Below, in pieces: positions 11,101-26,790 of a stretch of 64,000 nt of DNA (position 1 is the stretch's first letter; each line of letters opens with the position of its first letter). Origin of the DNA: Ctenosaura bakeri. Lineage: Eukaryota > Chordata > Lepidosauria > Squamata > Iguanidae. A program made the position numbers and the translations under genes. A model generated the notes under the pieces. That model saw only the letters and a list, made by a program, of their open reading frames with translations. It ran no database searches and had not been told where the DNA came from. The stretch covers positions 248,001-312,000 of the forward strand of contig CAOLHI010000565.1 of NCBI GenBank assembly GCA_948474755.1, in the 5' to 3' direction.

Positions 11101-12510
11101 AAATATTGATGGCTGGTCAGTAATTATCTAGAACAGTGTAGTTCAGAGAAGATTTCTTCAGTTATGGCCTCATCACAGCCTTTTTTTAGGCAGGACTCCC
11201 TTGCTACATTGAGACATTCACCACTTCTCTTACCTACTCAGCCAGTCCTCCTCTGGGTGCTTTAATGAGCCAGGTAGAGCAAGGATCCAATACAAACCTG
11301 ATGGCTCTCACCAAGGATCTTTACGCCCTTGCCTCAGAGTAGAGGGTTGGATAAGACAGCCTTTTGCTTTTCCTTGAAAGCCCAGATTTTCCTTCCTGAC
11401 TCTGTCCTTCTGTACAACTATGCTTGGCCAAACAGTGGTGAAGAAATGGCTCAGTATCAAGACACAGCAACCTTGAATGGCTCTTGAAAATGACTCCTAC
11501 CCCCTCCCAGCCTGGAGAGAGGAGTCAAAGGCATTGCCTGCAGGAGCCAACAAGGGAGGTTTGGAAGTTGCTGTGTTCCTTCTTCCTTTAGTTCCAGGGC
11601 TCTGGGTTTTTAGCTTGCACAGTATTTAAGCACAGCATGACACTTCTCAGCTCAGCGTTTCAAACCGCCCTGGCTGTCGACAGAGGAAATGAAAATGAGT
11701 GCAGCATCCTCTCCAGCTAACTAATTCACGGATGAAAAATGTAATCCCCAGTTAATCTAATTCTTGCCTACCGTACAGCGATGGCTTTGACGGAGCTGCT
11801 GTTGTCATCTGTTATGCCGTTTCTGCGTTCCTTCCTCAAATTGCCCGAGGGTTTTCCAAAAGGTTCTTTCTTCTCAATACTAAGCAGCCACAGCATGCTT
11901 TCAGCATGATCAACCTTCAAGAAAAGACTTTGGTTTAACCCCTTATTCCCTATCTCCATCCCAGCTGAAATGAAGCTGGAGAACAAATAAATAGCACTTG
12001 CGCTCCTTTGTTCCTTGTGGTCTTCTCATGATCCTCAGCTGAAGGCCTCAGGGAAGCTGTAGCTCAAGCAAATATTCACTATAGGCCAAGAGCCTATATA
12101 AGACCTAAAGGTTCCACACCGTTCTGTGTCTTAAGCAGACTCTTGTCCAGGATTTTGCTAACATGAGCTTCTCCCTTGTTTCAAGTCAGCACGTGTTTAA
12201 TTAGCCAGTCACTTTGCTGGTAGCCCTGAAGTCTAGGCCTGACTCACCAACTCCTTTGCTCTGGAAATGATGACATAGAATGTCCTAGAAGAGGACTCAA
12301 ATTTGCTCATCCTTTGTAAGAAAGGATGCATCAACAATGGGATCAAAAAAGTGGGGAACTGCTGTGAGATTTTCCATAATTGGGGGGATTTTGTGAAAAA
12401 TTCACCTGTGCAAAAAATTAATTGTTGTGCAAAACCCTCACAACATTGTGTTCTGATTTTTTCCCAAAATTTTCTCTGTACAAATTATTGCTTTCAGATA
12501 AAACCCAAGC
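11101..12510. other. Unannotated intronic sequence
   Basis: The first ~300 bases may extend the L2 element at 9765-11100 upstream, but no motif confirms it. The rest shows no identifiable feature. Confidence 0.35.
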
Positions 12511-12572
12511 TTATGTATGTATGTATGTACGGGATGTATGTATGTATGTATGTATGTATGTATGTATGTATA
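12511..12572. repeat. (TATG)n microsatellite, interrupted
   Basis: Tandem ATGT/TATG tetramers are broken once by ACGGGA at 12529-12534. The microsatellite is about 60 bases long and likely polymorphic. Confidence 0.95.
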
Positions 12573-12689
12573 TTTGCTAAAAAAAGTTTGTTCATGAAAG
12601 TCATCAATAACTGAGCCAGAACTCTCTTAACCTCACGTAGTGGTGAGGAAGCAAAGAGATCTTGTACCATCTTTGCAACCAATTGAGAG

Positions 12690-12830
12690 AAAGAATTGGT
12701 AGCATACCACATTATCAACTTCTTGCTCTCAGTCCCAAAGGTGCTACAAGAACCCTTCGCATACTGATCCAGATTGACTTGGCTGCATCTCTGAATTCTA
12801 CCACTATGGTGAGGGATGTTTTGGAATTAT
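12690..12830 (+). repeat. Terminal fragment of an interspersed repeat (shared with 54140-54190 and 56110-56215)
   Basis: The text CTCTCAGTCCCAAAGGTGCTACAAG then GCATACTGATCCAGA recurs in altered form at 56155-56205 and, reversed, near 54140-54190. It resembles a widespread amniote repeat end ('...AAGGTGCCACAAG...GCTGATACAGACTAACACGG'), possibly of Penelope-like origin. Family assignment is uncertain. Confidence 0.45.
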
Positions 12831-16994
<4,164 letters not shown>

Positions 16995-17130
16995 TGCCAG
17001 ATTGAGAACTGGAGAAGGCTCCTGTGCCTTTAATGATTGTCTAGAAGAGGGAACCTCAATAGGTGTTGCTTGTCACGCAACCAGGTAACAAGCAACATCT
17101 ACTGAAATTCTCTCTTCTATCCAACTGTTA
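16995..17130 (+). repeat. Unclassified dispersed repeat (copy 2)
   Basis: GAGAACTGGAGAAGGCTCCT, then GTGCCTTTAATGATTGT and a GTGTTGCTTGTCACGCAAC block. It closely parallels 24483-24600 and, more loosely, 3490-3690. Probably a DNA-transposon remnant. Confidence 0.55.
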
Positions 17131-19212
17131 AAGCATAAGTGGCCAAAGGGCAGCCTATGGGCTGTGTGTGGTCTCCAGAGGCATTTTTGTGGCCTCCAGA
17201 GTCCTCTAGGAAGACAGAAAAATTGCAAACCAAGGGTCAAACATATTTTTTAAATGCACCCAAATGCCCTCTGGGGAAATGGGGAGCATTTCCACCATGT
17301 TTCAGGCCCAAGAGAAGCCTTTTTTTTTTTTTTTTTGAATCAGGAAGTGGTTTCCACTCACTTCCTGTTTTTTAAAAATGGCCTCTCCTGTGCCTAAAAT
17401 GGCCCACAAAGGCACCAAAACATGGTGGAAATATATTCCTTGTCCTTGAAAGGGTATTTGGGTCATAAAAGTTGATTTTTTATTTTTTATTGTGTAGTAT
17501 CAAGGAGCCCTCCAAGGTCTCCAGGGAAGCTAATGTCTCCCCAACCCTTCCGGCCCACCCTGTAGTAAAAGTACCCGATCCTTCTCCAGTTTTCTCTCAG
17601 GCAGTCCTAGGTAACACCTCTTCTGCTTCCTTTCCTTTGAGCTGGGCAAGCAGAAGCAAGTGTGGCAGTGACTCAGCCAACACCACTTTTGTGGGCTTCT
17701 ACGATGGAGTAGAAATGAAAGGAAAAAGTGATAGTCATAATGGGAAAGATCTCAGTACCCAGAATATGCCCATGGGAACAGCATGAGTGGTTCTAGATGC
17801 CAATTCACTTCCCTTCCTTTACTCCATATGTGGATACAAGGCTTAACTGGAACCTTTAGAGAGGGTGGCTGTTGCACCTTACTTCAGAAGTGAGCATGTG
17901 GCCCTTGAGGCTGTTTATATGACCCTTAGCAACTCCAGTCTCTGCCACTGCCATTTTTCTCAAAAGGGGGCTAAAATCCCTCATCTTGGAAGTCTCAAGG
18001 AGACTTAATTTCATGTTTAAATAGATGTCACCCCCATCTGTATATTCTGCTTAGCGTTACAAAAAGGCCCCTTTTTTTCCCCCAAAACCAGAACTCAACG
18101 TCTAGCCATTTCCAGTTTATTTAGTTGTTGACAGTCCATGTGACCTCCAGAAAATTGGGTCCCAAGCCCACTGCAGTTGCCCACACCTTTCCTAATGTTA
18201 GACCACACAACAGCCCACTTGGCCCATCCAGGCAATGGTTCAGTGCCCCACATCCATGCCACAACGGGGTTGATTTTCCAAATTGTTGTTCTAGAGTCTG
18301 TGTCCCTCTCCCCCTCCTACATTTCTGGGCCAAGATCCTGCATTAGGAAGGCATAGTGTAAATCTCCATGTGCAGAGTTGCACACTGATTGTGCAATACA
18401 ACCCTAAATCTGTATGACAACATCACACAACCCGGTGGATACTCACATGTGAAACTGTGTCCCTGTGGGTATGCAAAGTACATCTGTGCATCAAGATGCA
18501 CAATGGCACCTTGTGTGCCATATTGCTTTTGTAGCCTCAAAACTGAATGCAGGTGTTCTGCATGTGACAAAAAAATTATTCAACCGTATCTTTAGAGGAA
18601 CTTACACATGTGTAAGACACAAACAGAATTCTGGACACTGTTTTCTCCCAGAGGCCTTTTAATTAGGGGCTGGAATAATTGCTGCTTTAACTCTTGTGCA
18701 AACTGGCATGCCAAGCTCATGAAATATGATGGTTTCTACAACAACTGGCATTATTAAACCCTCTTATCTCAACAAGTGTAAGCAACAGCCCCAATTATTC
18801 CCCCACCCCCTGCAGTTTACGAGCCTCTTTTTGGAAAAGTAAATATATATATTATTACTGATAGATATCAAGTTTAATTAACTGGGAAGTGTCAACACCA
18901 AGCTCTTACTCTTTTTTTTTTTTTCCAGGTGGCTTTTTTGGTGCTTTATTTCAAGTGAAACAGCAGTCCTTGACAGTTTCCCATTGGAGACCAATCTGCA
19001 TGATAATGTAGCCTTTAAAAAAAAAATTAAAAAAGCACCAGAGACAGGAAAGTTTCTTTTTAAATCCACCTGGCACTCAGGGTCAGCTGCTGTGCTGCTC
19101 AGGAACGTGCTTTGAATCACTAAAACTAGTGATGTGTGGTTGTGTTGTCTTACACCAGAGTATGAAACTTTTTCAGCACAGTGTAGTAGAAACTGGAAGG
19201 AGAGCGAGTGTT
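17131..19212. other. Intronic sequence with a GGCC-rich decayed patch and T-runs
   Basis: Bases 17140-17460 are rich in GGCC/CCAAGGG motifs and contain a T17 run near 17320. They resemble the stretch at 23310-23600 and may be a decayed hAT-type element. 18660-18880 is AT-rich and looks unique. T- and A-runs at 18910-18925 and 19017-19032 hint at old retroposon tails. No gene is seen. Confidence 0.35.
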
Positions 19213-19306
19213 GCATAGTGGTTTGAGTGTGGGATGAAGATTTTGGAAGGCCAGCACTCAATTCCCCCCCTCAGTCATGGAAACCCATTGGCTTAGCTTG
19301 GGTGAG

Positions 19307-19342
<36 letters not shown>

Positions 19343-19400
19343 AAATAGCAAACCTCCTTAGAATAAGTCTTGCCAAGAAAATCCTGTGTTATTGCCATAC
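19213..19400 (+). mobile_element. tRNA-derived SINE carrying a (TC)n expansion
   Basis: GCATAGTGGTTTGAGTGTGG resembles a tRNA A-box region. It is followed by AGCACTCAATTCCCCCCCTC (decayed B-box area), CATGGAAACCCATTGGCTTA and, after the TC run, AATAAGTCTTGCCAAGAAAA. The same landmarks, in the same order, occur at 20350-20525, 41630-41790 and 63035-63790. Confidence 0.6.
19309..19337. repeat. (TC)n microsatellite
   Basis: An uninterrupted CT dinucleotide tract, which appears to have expanded from the 'AGTCACACTCTCTCAG' stretch of the surrounding SINE. Confidence 0.95.
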
Positions 19401-19863
19401 ATTCAAGTCAGTTTTAAGGCATATACGAAATATAACGTGCATATTGATACTATCAAGATTGCAATGCATTAACTCAAATGATATCGTGTAGAGGAGATGC
19501 AGAGGAGAGGAATCCTGGAAGAAGAATCTTTTCAGAGTGATGATCTCTGCTGGATGAGCAGAGTAATAGAGAAATTTTCCATATTCTGGCAAGTGAATGA
19601 GATAAGGAGGTTTTCAAGTTTTACTTTTGTTTGCAAGAGGTTACCAGCCCAGAGCATGTTAGCAAGTGCAGAAAGTGATCAAATATAGGCTGGGTACTTC
19701 TTGCTTTCTTTTTGGTGGGGCCCTTGCTTTGCCGTAGCAATTGGAAGGATAATTCTTCTTCACAAGATCATGTGTAGTTATGATTAAAAGCTAAAGGTTT
19801 GCATCTTATCTGGTTGAAGATCAGTGCATTTTACAAATTTCATGCACTCAGTTGTATGGTCCA

Positions 19864-20303
19864 TGTCGCACCCAAAATATAGCAGAGATTGCTCCCACAG
19901 CTTTGGAAGCGTGCCCAGCAGCAGAGAATAACTTAGCAACAATACACTGTAGCCAGGAAAAACTCACCCATGCCAGTTGTTCTCTTCCATCAAGGAAGCA
20001 ATTTATTCTTCAATTACAATGTGTACATATTTACAAAAATTTCAAGAAGGCATTCCAGCATTCTTCTTGCTTGCTCTTTCTGTCAGAGCCTCCGGCAGAC
20101 ATATCAAGCACCATGTGCAACTTCTTGGCTAGCTCTCAGCTACATTTATACTCACACTAGCTGATGCAATCCTGCCAGCCTTTGCATTCTCCCCACACCT
20201 GATGCAACCTTCTCCCCTGGTTGCTCATCAGCATGACTCAGCTAGAGTCACATGGCTCTCCACAGGTGCACTTAACGACCCACATCACAAAGTATTTTCT
20301 ACA
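19864..20303 (-). mobile_element. Probable solo LTR (minus orientation)
   Basis: On the minus strand the segment starts TGTAGAAAATAC and ends GGGTGCGACA, giving the TG...CA ends of an LTR. In that orientation it has GAGTATAAATG (TATA-like, near 20148) and GAAGAATAAATTGC (poly(A) signal near 20005) in the expected U3-R order and spacing. No clear target duplication is seen and no internal retroviral or Ty3/Ty1 coding region adjoins it. The family is not recognised. Confidence 0.5.
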
Positions 20304-20349
20304 GGTTTGGCCCAACCTTTTCTTGACAGCCTGCTTGGTGCAACCATAG

Positions 20350-20525
20350 GAGCTCAGGCTCTGAATCCTCACTTACCATTGTCTGACCTTGGCAAGTCAC
20401 ACTATCTCACCTTCTGGGAAAGTCAGAGGGAACCACCTCTGAACAAATCTTGCCAAGGAAACCCTGTGACAGGTTCGCGGGCTTTTGCCATAAGTGGGAA
20501 ATGACCTAAAGGCTCACGACCACAA
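20350..20525 (+). mobile_element. tRNA-derived SINE body (5'-truncated)
   Basis: Landmarks in order are GACCTTGGCAAGTCACACTA, GAACAAATCTTGCCAAGGAA, ACCCTGTGACAGGTTCGCGG and GCCATAAGTGGGAAATGACC. These match the body and tail of the SINE family seen at 60670-60885 and 63035-63790. Confidence 0.65.
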
Positions 20526-21711
20526 CCAGGGTGGAGAAGGCACAGACATAAACCAACTTGTGCAGTAAGAAACTCCCCCTGTCCAAACCTTTACAGTAGT
20601 GTGGTAACTCCTATCCAGAGCTCAGAACCATTACTTTTTTGAACTGCATCTCTCAGAATCCCCCAAGAAGCATTATCAGTGTACATGTTAGTGGAGGGAT
20701 TCTGAAAGTTGTATTCCAAAAAAAAGTAAGAAGCTTTGTTCCCCCTGCATCACTAACAAAAGCCCCCATCCTGTGATCCTGCATGCAGGATGTGTGGCTA
20801 CTCTTTTCTTGAAACCTGAGAGGGAGCAAACTTCTGCTCCCCTGAAACTGCCTTTTGTGCCATGTGCAAATTGTAGAGTTTTGATCCTTGATCCTTGTAA
20901 TATCTATATGCCTATTTTGTCTATGGATCAGATGATCTGCTTGCACCACCATGGAATGAAGCTCCTTTCATTCAATTAAAAATATGACCTTTTCCCTAAT
21001 TTAAGCAGCAATTAAAGAAAAGGTTAATTATTCTTAAATAAAAGAACTTGCATAAACTGTGAGTAGCAGGCATCTTATCAAGAGCAGTATGACCCCCCGT
21101 GTCACATACATGGAGATGTTTCTCCTGAGATGGAGCTGATCTTGACACATAATTGAAAAAACAAAGTGAGGTTTCTTTATTTCCCAGCAGCATCACTTTA
21201 TTCATATGCAAATTTATGCAGACATAATTAATTGCTTATTTGACTAAACTCATGCAATCAGTCAAGTAAGATTGATTTAAGTGGATGATGATTCTACTTA
21301 TTACTCCTCCACCCCAATTATGGGTGACCCAGAAGGATCATGTAACCACATTGCTCCTGAACCATGGGAAGTGCTGCTCTGTCTCCTTGCTGACCCCAAC
21401 TCCTCATCCCCAGCCTTGCAAGATTTTTCTGAGCATCTTCCACACACTTACATCTTAAACGTTGCAACCGAAATGGCTAAGTAGCATCCCACTGCATCAA
21501 AGTAGATGTTGTTCTGAATTAAAAAATAGAGTGAGACTCTACATGGTATTTACCTAGAATAAATCTATACTCTCATAATTACATGGTGGTGGTGGTGCTA
21601 TTCCACCCTTTCACTCAATTTTGACATTGTGTGTCCAATAATGTGTTTGTTGGTGTGCCCGCTTATTGTCCCATTGTACAAGGGATGCACAATGACTGTT
21701 TCCGCAACATC
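20526..21711. other. Intronic sequence with one small palindromic patch
   Basis: Near 20640-20720, GAACTGCATCTCTCAGAATCC is mirrored by GGGATTCTGAAAGTTGTATTCC, a short MITE-like palindrome. 20985-21270 is AT-rich and repeat-free to my eye. No coding sequence is supported. Confidence 0.4.
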
Positions 21712-22045
21712 ACAGAATTATGTAGAGTTGGAACAGTACTCATTGGCCATTGAGTTCAACCCTCTGCTCAATACAAGATATCCACTTAAAGCATCCCCAT
21801 CAGGTAGCTGTTCAGCCAACTTTTCAGGATGTTCAGAAAAGGAGATTCCACCACTTCTCTAGGCAATGGGCTCCATTGCTGGAGTGCTCTTAGTGTCAAG
21901 AAGTTCCTTCTAATATTCAACTGAAATCTACTCTCCTTTAACTTGAAACCCTTAGACCTGATTTCATCCTCTGGGGCAGCAGATAACAGGCCTGCCCCCT
22001 CCTATCTGTGACAACCCTTGAGGTATTTAAAGAGTGCAATCATGT
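21712..22045 (-). mobile_element. CR1 LINE, old fragment
   Basis: The reversed CR1 3' end (TAGAGTTGGAACAGTACTCA, TGAGTTCAACCCTCTGCTCA) is followed by the GGAGATTCCACCACTTCTCT and TCAAGAAGTTCCTTCTAATA blocks. It is far more diverged than the other CR1 copies and lacks the tandem tail. Confidence 0.75.
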
Positions 22046-22829
22046 GCAAATTTATGCAGATATAACTCATTGCAACCATCAGTCAGGAAAAGATGTGGTG
22101 TATTGAAGGCACTTACGAAAAATTAACACACCATCCAAAGCTGCACAACTGCACGGAAAGATACCTGTTGATTAGCCCTAATGAGAGTAGACCCATGCAA
22201 TCAGTGGTTGAAAAGTAAGTCAAATTTTGGTAAATCCAGTTGATTCAATGAGTGTACTCTAGTTAGGAATAACAATAGGTTTAGGCACATCTGAAATGGT
22301 TACACTATTGGAATTCTGCTTATGCAGCTATGAGCCAAATACATCAGTTGTATAACTGCAAAAAAAAAAAAAAAGGCCACATGCTTAAAAGAACGTAGAC
22401 TTGTGCATTTATTTATTATTTTATTTATTGATTAAAATATTTATATGCTGGCCTATATCAAAAGATCTCAGAGCAGCATACAAGACTAGCAGGATTCTGG
22501 GCATATGTTTATTTTCTCAGAGCCCCAGTTATGCATAACAAGAAGTCTCCACAAGGAAAAAAAAAATATGTGGTACATCCTTCAGCAATTTCTTGATACA
22601 CTGTGATATTGGGGAGCAGCATCTCCTGGGCTTTGATATCTCTAGAAGTATTTACAGGGACAACAACGAAAGGGTGTGAAATGTCTTCTGTTGTTTCCAC
22701 CACACATGTTGAAATTGTCTTCCCTCCCATATTTGGTTCCTTTGATAATTCTGTTCCAGGGACTATTTATTGAAGCCTTGTCTGGTCACACCTCTACCTA
22801 AAGCAGGGGTAGGCAACTCCTGAAAACTA
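22046..22829. other. Intronic sequence with an L2-type tail remnant
   Basis: 22405-22500 reads as the reversed A/T-rich 3' end of an L2-like element (ATTTATTTATTATTTTATTT ... CTCAGAGCAGCATACAAG). An A15 run lies at 22360. The segment at 22803-22825 (CAGGGGTAGGCAACTCC) resembles a hAT left terminus. The rest is unassigned. Confidence 0.4.
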
Positions 22830-23308
22830 GTATTTCTTCTTCATGGTCTCACGGAAATGGGGATATCTGTCCCTGCACAGTCGCCCCTTCGGAACCTTGG
22901 CAGGAACCCCACCCATTCCCCTAAGGCTATATGAGGTCCCTTCCCGACATCGTCCCCAGTTCCTTTTCTTCCATCCCGTTATCTGCACCCTCACAAGCCT
23001 TCTCCTGAGCAACCTTCAAGGACTTTTGCTTTTGTTTTCTGCTTCTTCTTCCTCCCCTGATGCTTCGACTTGGCTTTGCTTACTGATTTATGGCATTGAC
23101 AGCCTTCTTTAAATGCTTGCATTTAATGCATTCTTGCAACGCCAACACCCCTGACCGTGACGGGCACGCTAAGTGTTTAACTTGCTTAGGGGAGGCTCAT
23201 AATGTCTCTCCCTGTAAGCACTGCCAGGCTTTCACACCCCAGACCCGGTGCAACAGAGAGGCCAGGCCACCTTCAATGTTGGAGAGACACACTCTTGCCT
23301 CACTTTAA
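22830..23308 (+). pseudogene. DIRS-like retrotransposon gag fragment
   Basis: Frame 23090-23308 encodes FKCLHLMHSCNANTPDRDGH, then AKCLTCLGEAHNVSPCKHCQ and AFTPQTRCNREARPPSML. The arrangement of cysteines around DGHxxCLxCLGxxH, then CxxC and the F(T/S)xxTRxxR tail, is the pattern I associate with the first ORF of DIRS-type (tyrosine-recombinase) retrotransposons in fish and reptiles. Only this short piece is present. There is no reverse transcriptase, RNase H or recombinase nearby. The flanks (CAGGGGTAGGCAAC on the left and GGCC-rich sequence on the right) may be a hAT element into which it was inserted or captured. Confidence 0.5.
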
Positions 23309-24299
23309 AAAAATGGACCAAATTTTGTTGACCTCTAGGAGACATAATAGCATGTAACCCTCCAGGGCCATTTTAGGCCCAGGAGAATCCTATTTTAGAA
23401 CATAAGATGACCAGGAAGTCACTCCATTTTAAGCCCAGGAGAGACTTTTAAACAGAAAGTGACCACAACGTCATTTGTTTAATTAAGGCTTCTTCTGGTC
23501 CTAAAATGATGACCTTGGAGAGCTAAAAAATGACCCCCAGTCCCTGGAGGAGATTTGGGCCATCTTTTCCCAAAATCTGACCCTGGAGGGTTGCCCTTTG
23601 CCTTCCTCTGGGTTTGGGGATGTCCTGCCTGGCTTGAAGCTTTGTCACATCTTCATTGCTCAGCCTCCACCTCCCCTCACTCCTGGGCTTTGGATTCCAA
23701 CTCTCCTCCCGGAGAATAATTCTTACAAACTCATCGGCCCCTGGTGGCTCTGGTGTCAGCAGAGTAATGAATATACCCCTGTTTTCTTAGTTTGGAACCT
23801 ATTCACAATTATACTGCTAATAATCAATATTACTCAACTAATTTAGTTTTTCTTTATGTCTCCCATCAGAGCCTCTGACAAATTGCGTTCCTTCTGGAAC
23901 ATCTAACTGCCAGTCACATTTGTTACCGTATGTTCCCCAAGGTAGCTTCTCGCTCTCAGTTTGAAGCCGTCCCTCCATAAAAACAGCAACCAAGGCAGCC
24001 ATTATTCTCCTAAGCCCAATGCACAGGAGGAAAGCTAGGCTTGTGTCCTACTCATATTCTCAATTCATAACAAAGCCTAAAACACTATATATATTTACAT
24101 GGTAGTACCGAGAGCCTTGTAGAGTTCCTTTTGGAGCCTAAAATTCCCAGGAGCCATGCTGACTGGAGATTTTGAGAACTGCAGCCCCCAAAATAACTTT
24201 TCCAGGCTCTGGTGATACCTTTAATAGCCCAGCTCAAAGGTCACAAGCTTTCAGGTTTTCCAGAGCAATTTATCACACAGATTAGGTCTCTTCTATGCT
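23309..24299. other. Intronic sequence, GGCC-rich then unassigned
   Basis: 23310-23600 resembles 17140-17460 in its GGCCCAGGAGA-type phrases and may be one decayed DNA element. 24095-24240 carries a CCTAAAATTCCCAGGAGCC / GAACTGCAGCCCCCAAAAT patch typical of small MITEs. No gene is seen. Confidence 0.35.
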
Positions 24300-24850
24300 A
24301 AAGACCGTATCTTCCTGGATAAGCTTGCCTGAGATCCTCTGAAAGAGCCCTTCTCTCAGTCTCACCACCTTCACAGCTGGTGGAGGTGCAAAATGGGGCC
24401 TTTTCAGTGGCTGCCCCTAGGCTCTGGAACTCTCTTCTCACAGGGACCAGAATGGCCCCATCCTTGCTCTCCTTCATCAGGCTGGAAACTGGAGAGGGCT
24501 CCTGTACCTTTAACAGTTCTATAGAAGATGGAATTTTAGGGGGTGTTGCTTCTCATGCAACTAGATAGCTGTCTTCTACACAACGCATATAGGGACAGAA
24601 CTCTCTGCATTTTGCACTTAGGCAATCCTAGTCAGAAGGCAAAAATGTAGAAAAAATAAATTCTGGCATGCTTTTGGAACTGAAGGCTTTTAAGGAAAGA
24701 TCTTTGAGGAACATGCTGCATGGTTTTAATTGCACTCCTTTTTGAACTCCGTTTTATTATTTTTGTCTGTATGATTTAAATTGTTTTAGTATTGTTAATA
24801 GTTCAGATCTGTTTCAATACTGGTCTTCTGTATGTTTTAGATATATTATG
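24300..24850 (+). mobile_element. L2 LINE 3' end, split by another repeat
   Basis: Frame 24380-24475 reads VQNGAFSVAAPRLWNSLLTG, a hallmark of the L2 protein C-terminus. An AT-rich 3'UTR resumes near 24655 (TTTGAGGAACATGCTGCATG). Between them, 24483-24600 is copy 3 of the dispersed repeat also seen at 16995, so this L2 was interrupted after insertion. Confidence 0.72.
24483..24655 (+). repeat. Unclassified dispersed repeat (copy 3), inserted in L2
   Basis: AAACTGGAGAGGGCTCCTGT, then ACCTTTAACAGTTCTATAGA and GTGTTGCTTCTCATGCAACT parallel 16995-17130. Its placement inside the L2 shows it is mobile and younger than that L2. Confidence 0.55.
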
Positions 24851-25094
24851 CAATGGGGCCTCGGTATCTGCTAGGGTTTGGTCCCAAGACCTCACCCCCA
24901 GGAATAGCAAGATTCACGGATGCTCAAGCCCCATTATGTACAATGGTGTAGTGAAATGGGTGTCCCTTTAATAAAAAGACGAAAATCAAAAGTTTGCTTT
25001 TTGAATTTCTGTGTATTTATTTTTTTGGAATGTTTTCAAGGCATGGTTGGTTGAATCCATGGATACAGAATCCACAGATACGGAGGGCCGACTG
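24851..25094. mobile_element. pogo/Tigger-like MITE
   Basis: The right end, CGGAGGGCCGACTG, inverts to the CAGTCGGCCCTCCG terminus of Tigger-type elements. The left end (CAATGGGGCCTCGGTATCTG) is a decayed version. The interior has the paired GGATGCTCAAGCCCCATTAT and TGGTTGAATCCATGGATACA phrases of these non-autonomous elements. No transposase coding is present. Confidence 0.7.
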
Positions 25095-26200
25095 TGCTCA
25101 TTTTAGTCCTCAAACTGCCTCAAATCCCAGTTTTGATGATGATCTTGATGAACATGGACAAAAGAAAGATGGGGCAGGTGGGAATAGATGTTGGTGAAGC
25201 CACACATTTTGTGTCTTGTTAGTTTTGAGATGGAAAGTGGTAGCAGGCAGCAGACATTAAAATTAGGCACTATCAGATTCTGGTATGATTTCAGGTTGTA
25301 CTTGGGACTTCCTCATATTGGAAAAAGTAAACAAAGCAACTGAATTGATCTCTTCCTCCTCAAACTTTTGTATTTATATTCCAAACTCTCTCCATCCTTG
25401 TGCAAAATGCATGTGGTGGAGAACAGAAGTAGACAAAAGTGTAAGTGGTGTTCGTATTTACAAAGGTAAAGGATGAGTGGCTTACTCAGTAAAAGAAACT
25501 TCTCTTAGCAAGAGAGTATGGTCCAATGTCCCTTTCAGGCAGCCGTGCAGTGGTTCTGTCTGCTAGACCTGTTGAGTGACTTTGAGCAAGTTCTCTCCCT
25601 TTCTATTGTGTTTTGTATTTTTCACACCTGAAAAAAAAGTTGAAAAATCTGATGTTAACCACATTAAATTCTTTTTTATTACTGCTGCTGGTTCTTTTCA
25701 GAAGAAGGACATTTCTAAATCCAATTTTGCCATTCCCAGATGAGTTTAGCCAAAATTGACACAACTGCTGTGTAAAATACAAACTCAAGGTCTATTGCTT
25801 CTCTGCATTATTACATTGTTCAGGGCCGTAAATGAGATGTGTGTCCAAATTGTTCTTTCTATTGAGTTTGGTACATAGGGATTTTAACATGCTCCCGATT
25901 AAAAGACTGTCAACAGGTCTTTGTGCTCTCTGTTTTGAGGGCAGAAGAAACCAAAGTCACCTTGGGTTTCTTCTAAGTGGGTGGTTTCCCAAGCATTGCT
26001 GCCTCCATCTCACGTCAGAGAGTTTGTAATTGGTAACCTATTAACTAGAAGAGCTATAGATCAAGAAGTTCAACTTTATCTCCGTGAGAAGTTCACTTCT
26101 TGATCTTAAGCTGTTATCTCTTAAGCTGATCATTTACAATATGGGGATAGTACTGACAGATTGCTTTCACAGATTTGTAAGGATTTGTTCATACAGGATC
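25095..26200. other. Unannotated intronic sequence
   Basis: No repeat or gene recognised. 25540-25610 faintly resembles a SINE (TTGAGTGACTTTGAGCAAGT) but is too decayed to call. Confidence 0.4.
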
Positions 26201-26577
26201 ATTTAGTCTGCAGAAGAGAAGGTTAAGAGGGGACATGAGAGCCATGTTTAAATATTTGAAGGGATGCCACGTAGAGGAGGGAGAGGGCTTGTTTTCTGCT
26301 GCTCCAGAGACCAGGACATGGAGCAATGGATTCAAGCTGCAGGAAAGGAGATTCCACCTGAACCTCAGGAAGAACTTCCTGACAGTCAGGGCTGTCCGGC
26401 AGTGGAATCTGCTGCCTCGGAGTGTAGTGGAATCTTCTCCTTTGGAGGTTTTTAAGCAGAGGCTTGATGGCCATCTGTCGGGAGTGCTTTGAGGGCGTTC
26501 CTGCATGGCAGAAGGGGGTTGGACTGGATGGCCCCTGGGGTCTCTTCCAACTCTACATTTCTATGATTTCTATGATC
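26201..26577 (+). mobile_element. CR1 LINE, short 3' end
   Basis: Frame 26235-26492 gives [20 protein letters not shown] through [16 protein letters not shown]. The tail (CTATGATTTCTATGATC) ends at 26577 and abuts an oppositely oriented CR1. Confidence 0.9.
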
Positions 26578-26790
26578 ATGGAGTTGGAAGAGACCACAAG
26601 GCCCATAGAGTCCAATCCTCTGCCATGCAGGGATACACAAAGTACCCCCAGCAAATGGCCCTCCAGCTTCTTTTATAAAAACCTCCAAAAAAGGTGACTC
26701 CACCACGCCCTGAGCCAATCTCTTCCACTGTCAAACTGTAAAGCAGTTCTTCCTAATGTTTAGATGGAATCTCTTTTCTTGTGATATGAA
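26574..26790 (-). mobile_element. CR1 LINE, short 3' end, tail-to-tail with the previous copy
   Basis: ATCATGGAGTTGGAAGAGAC is the reversed CR1 3' end, followed by GAGTCCAATCCTCTGCCATG, GGTGACTCCACCACGCCCTG and CAGTTCTTCCTAATGTTTAG. It is more diverged than the 26201 copy and shares its tail junction. Confidence 0.8.
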
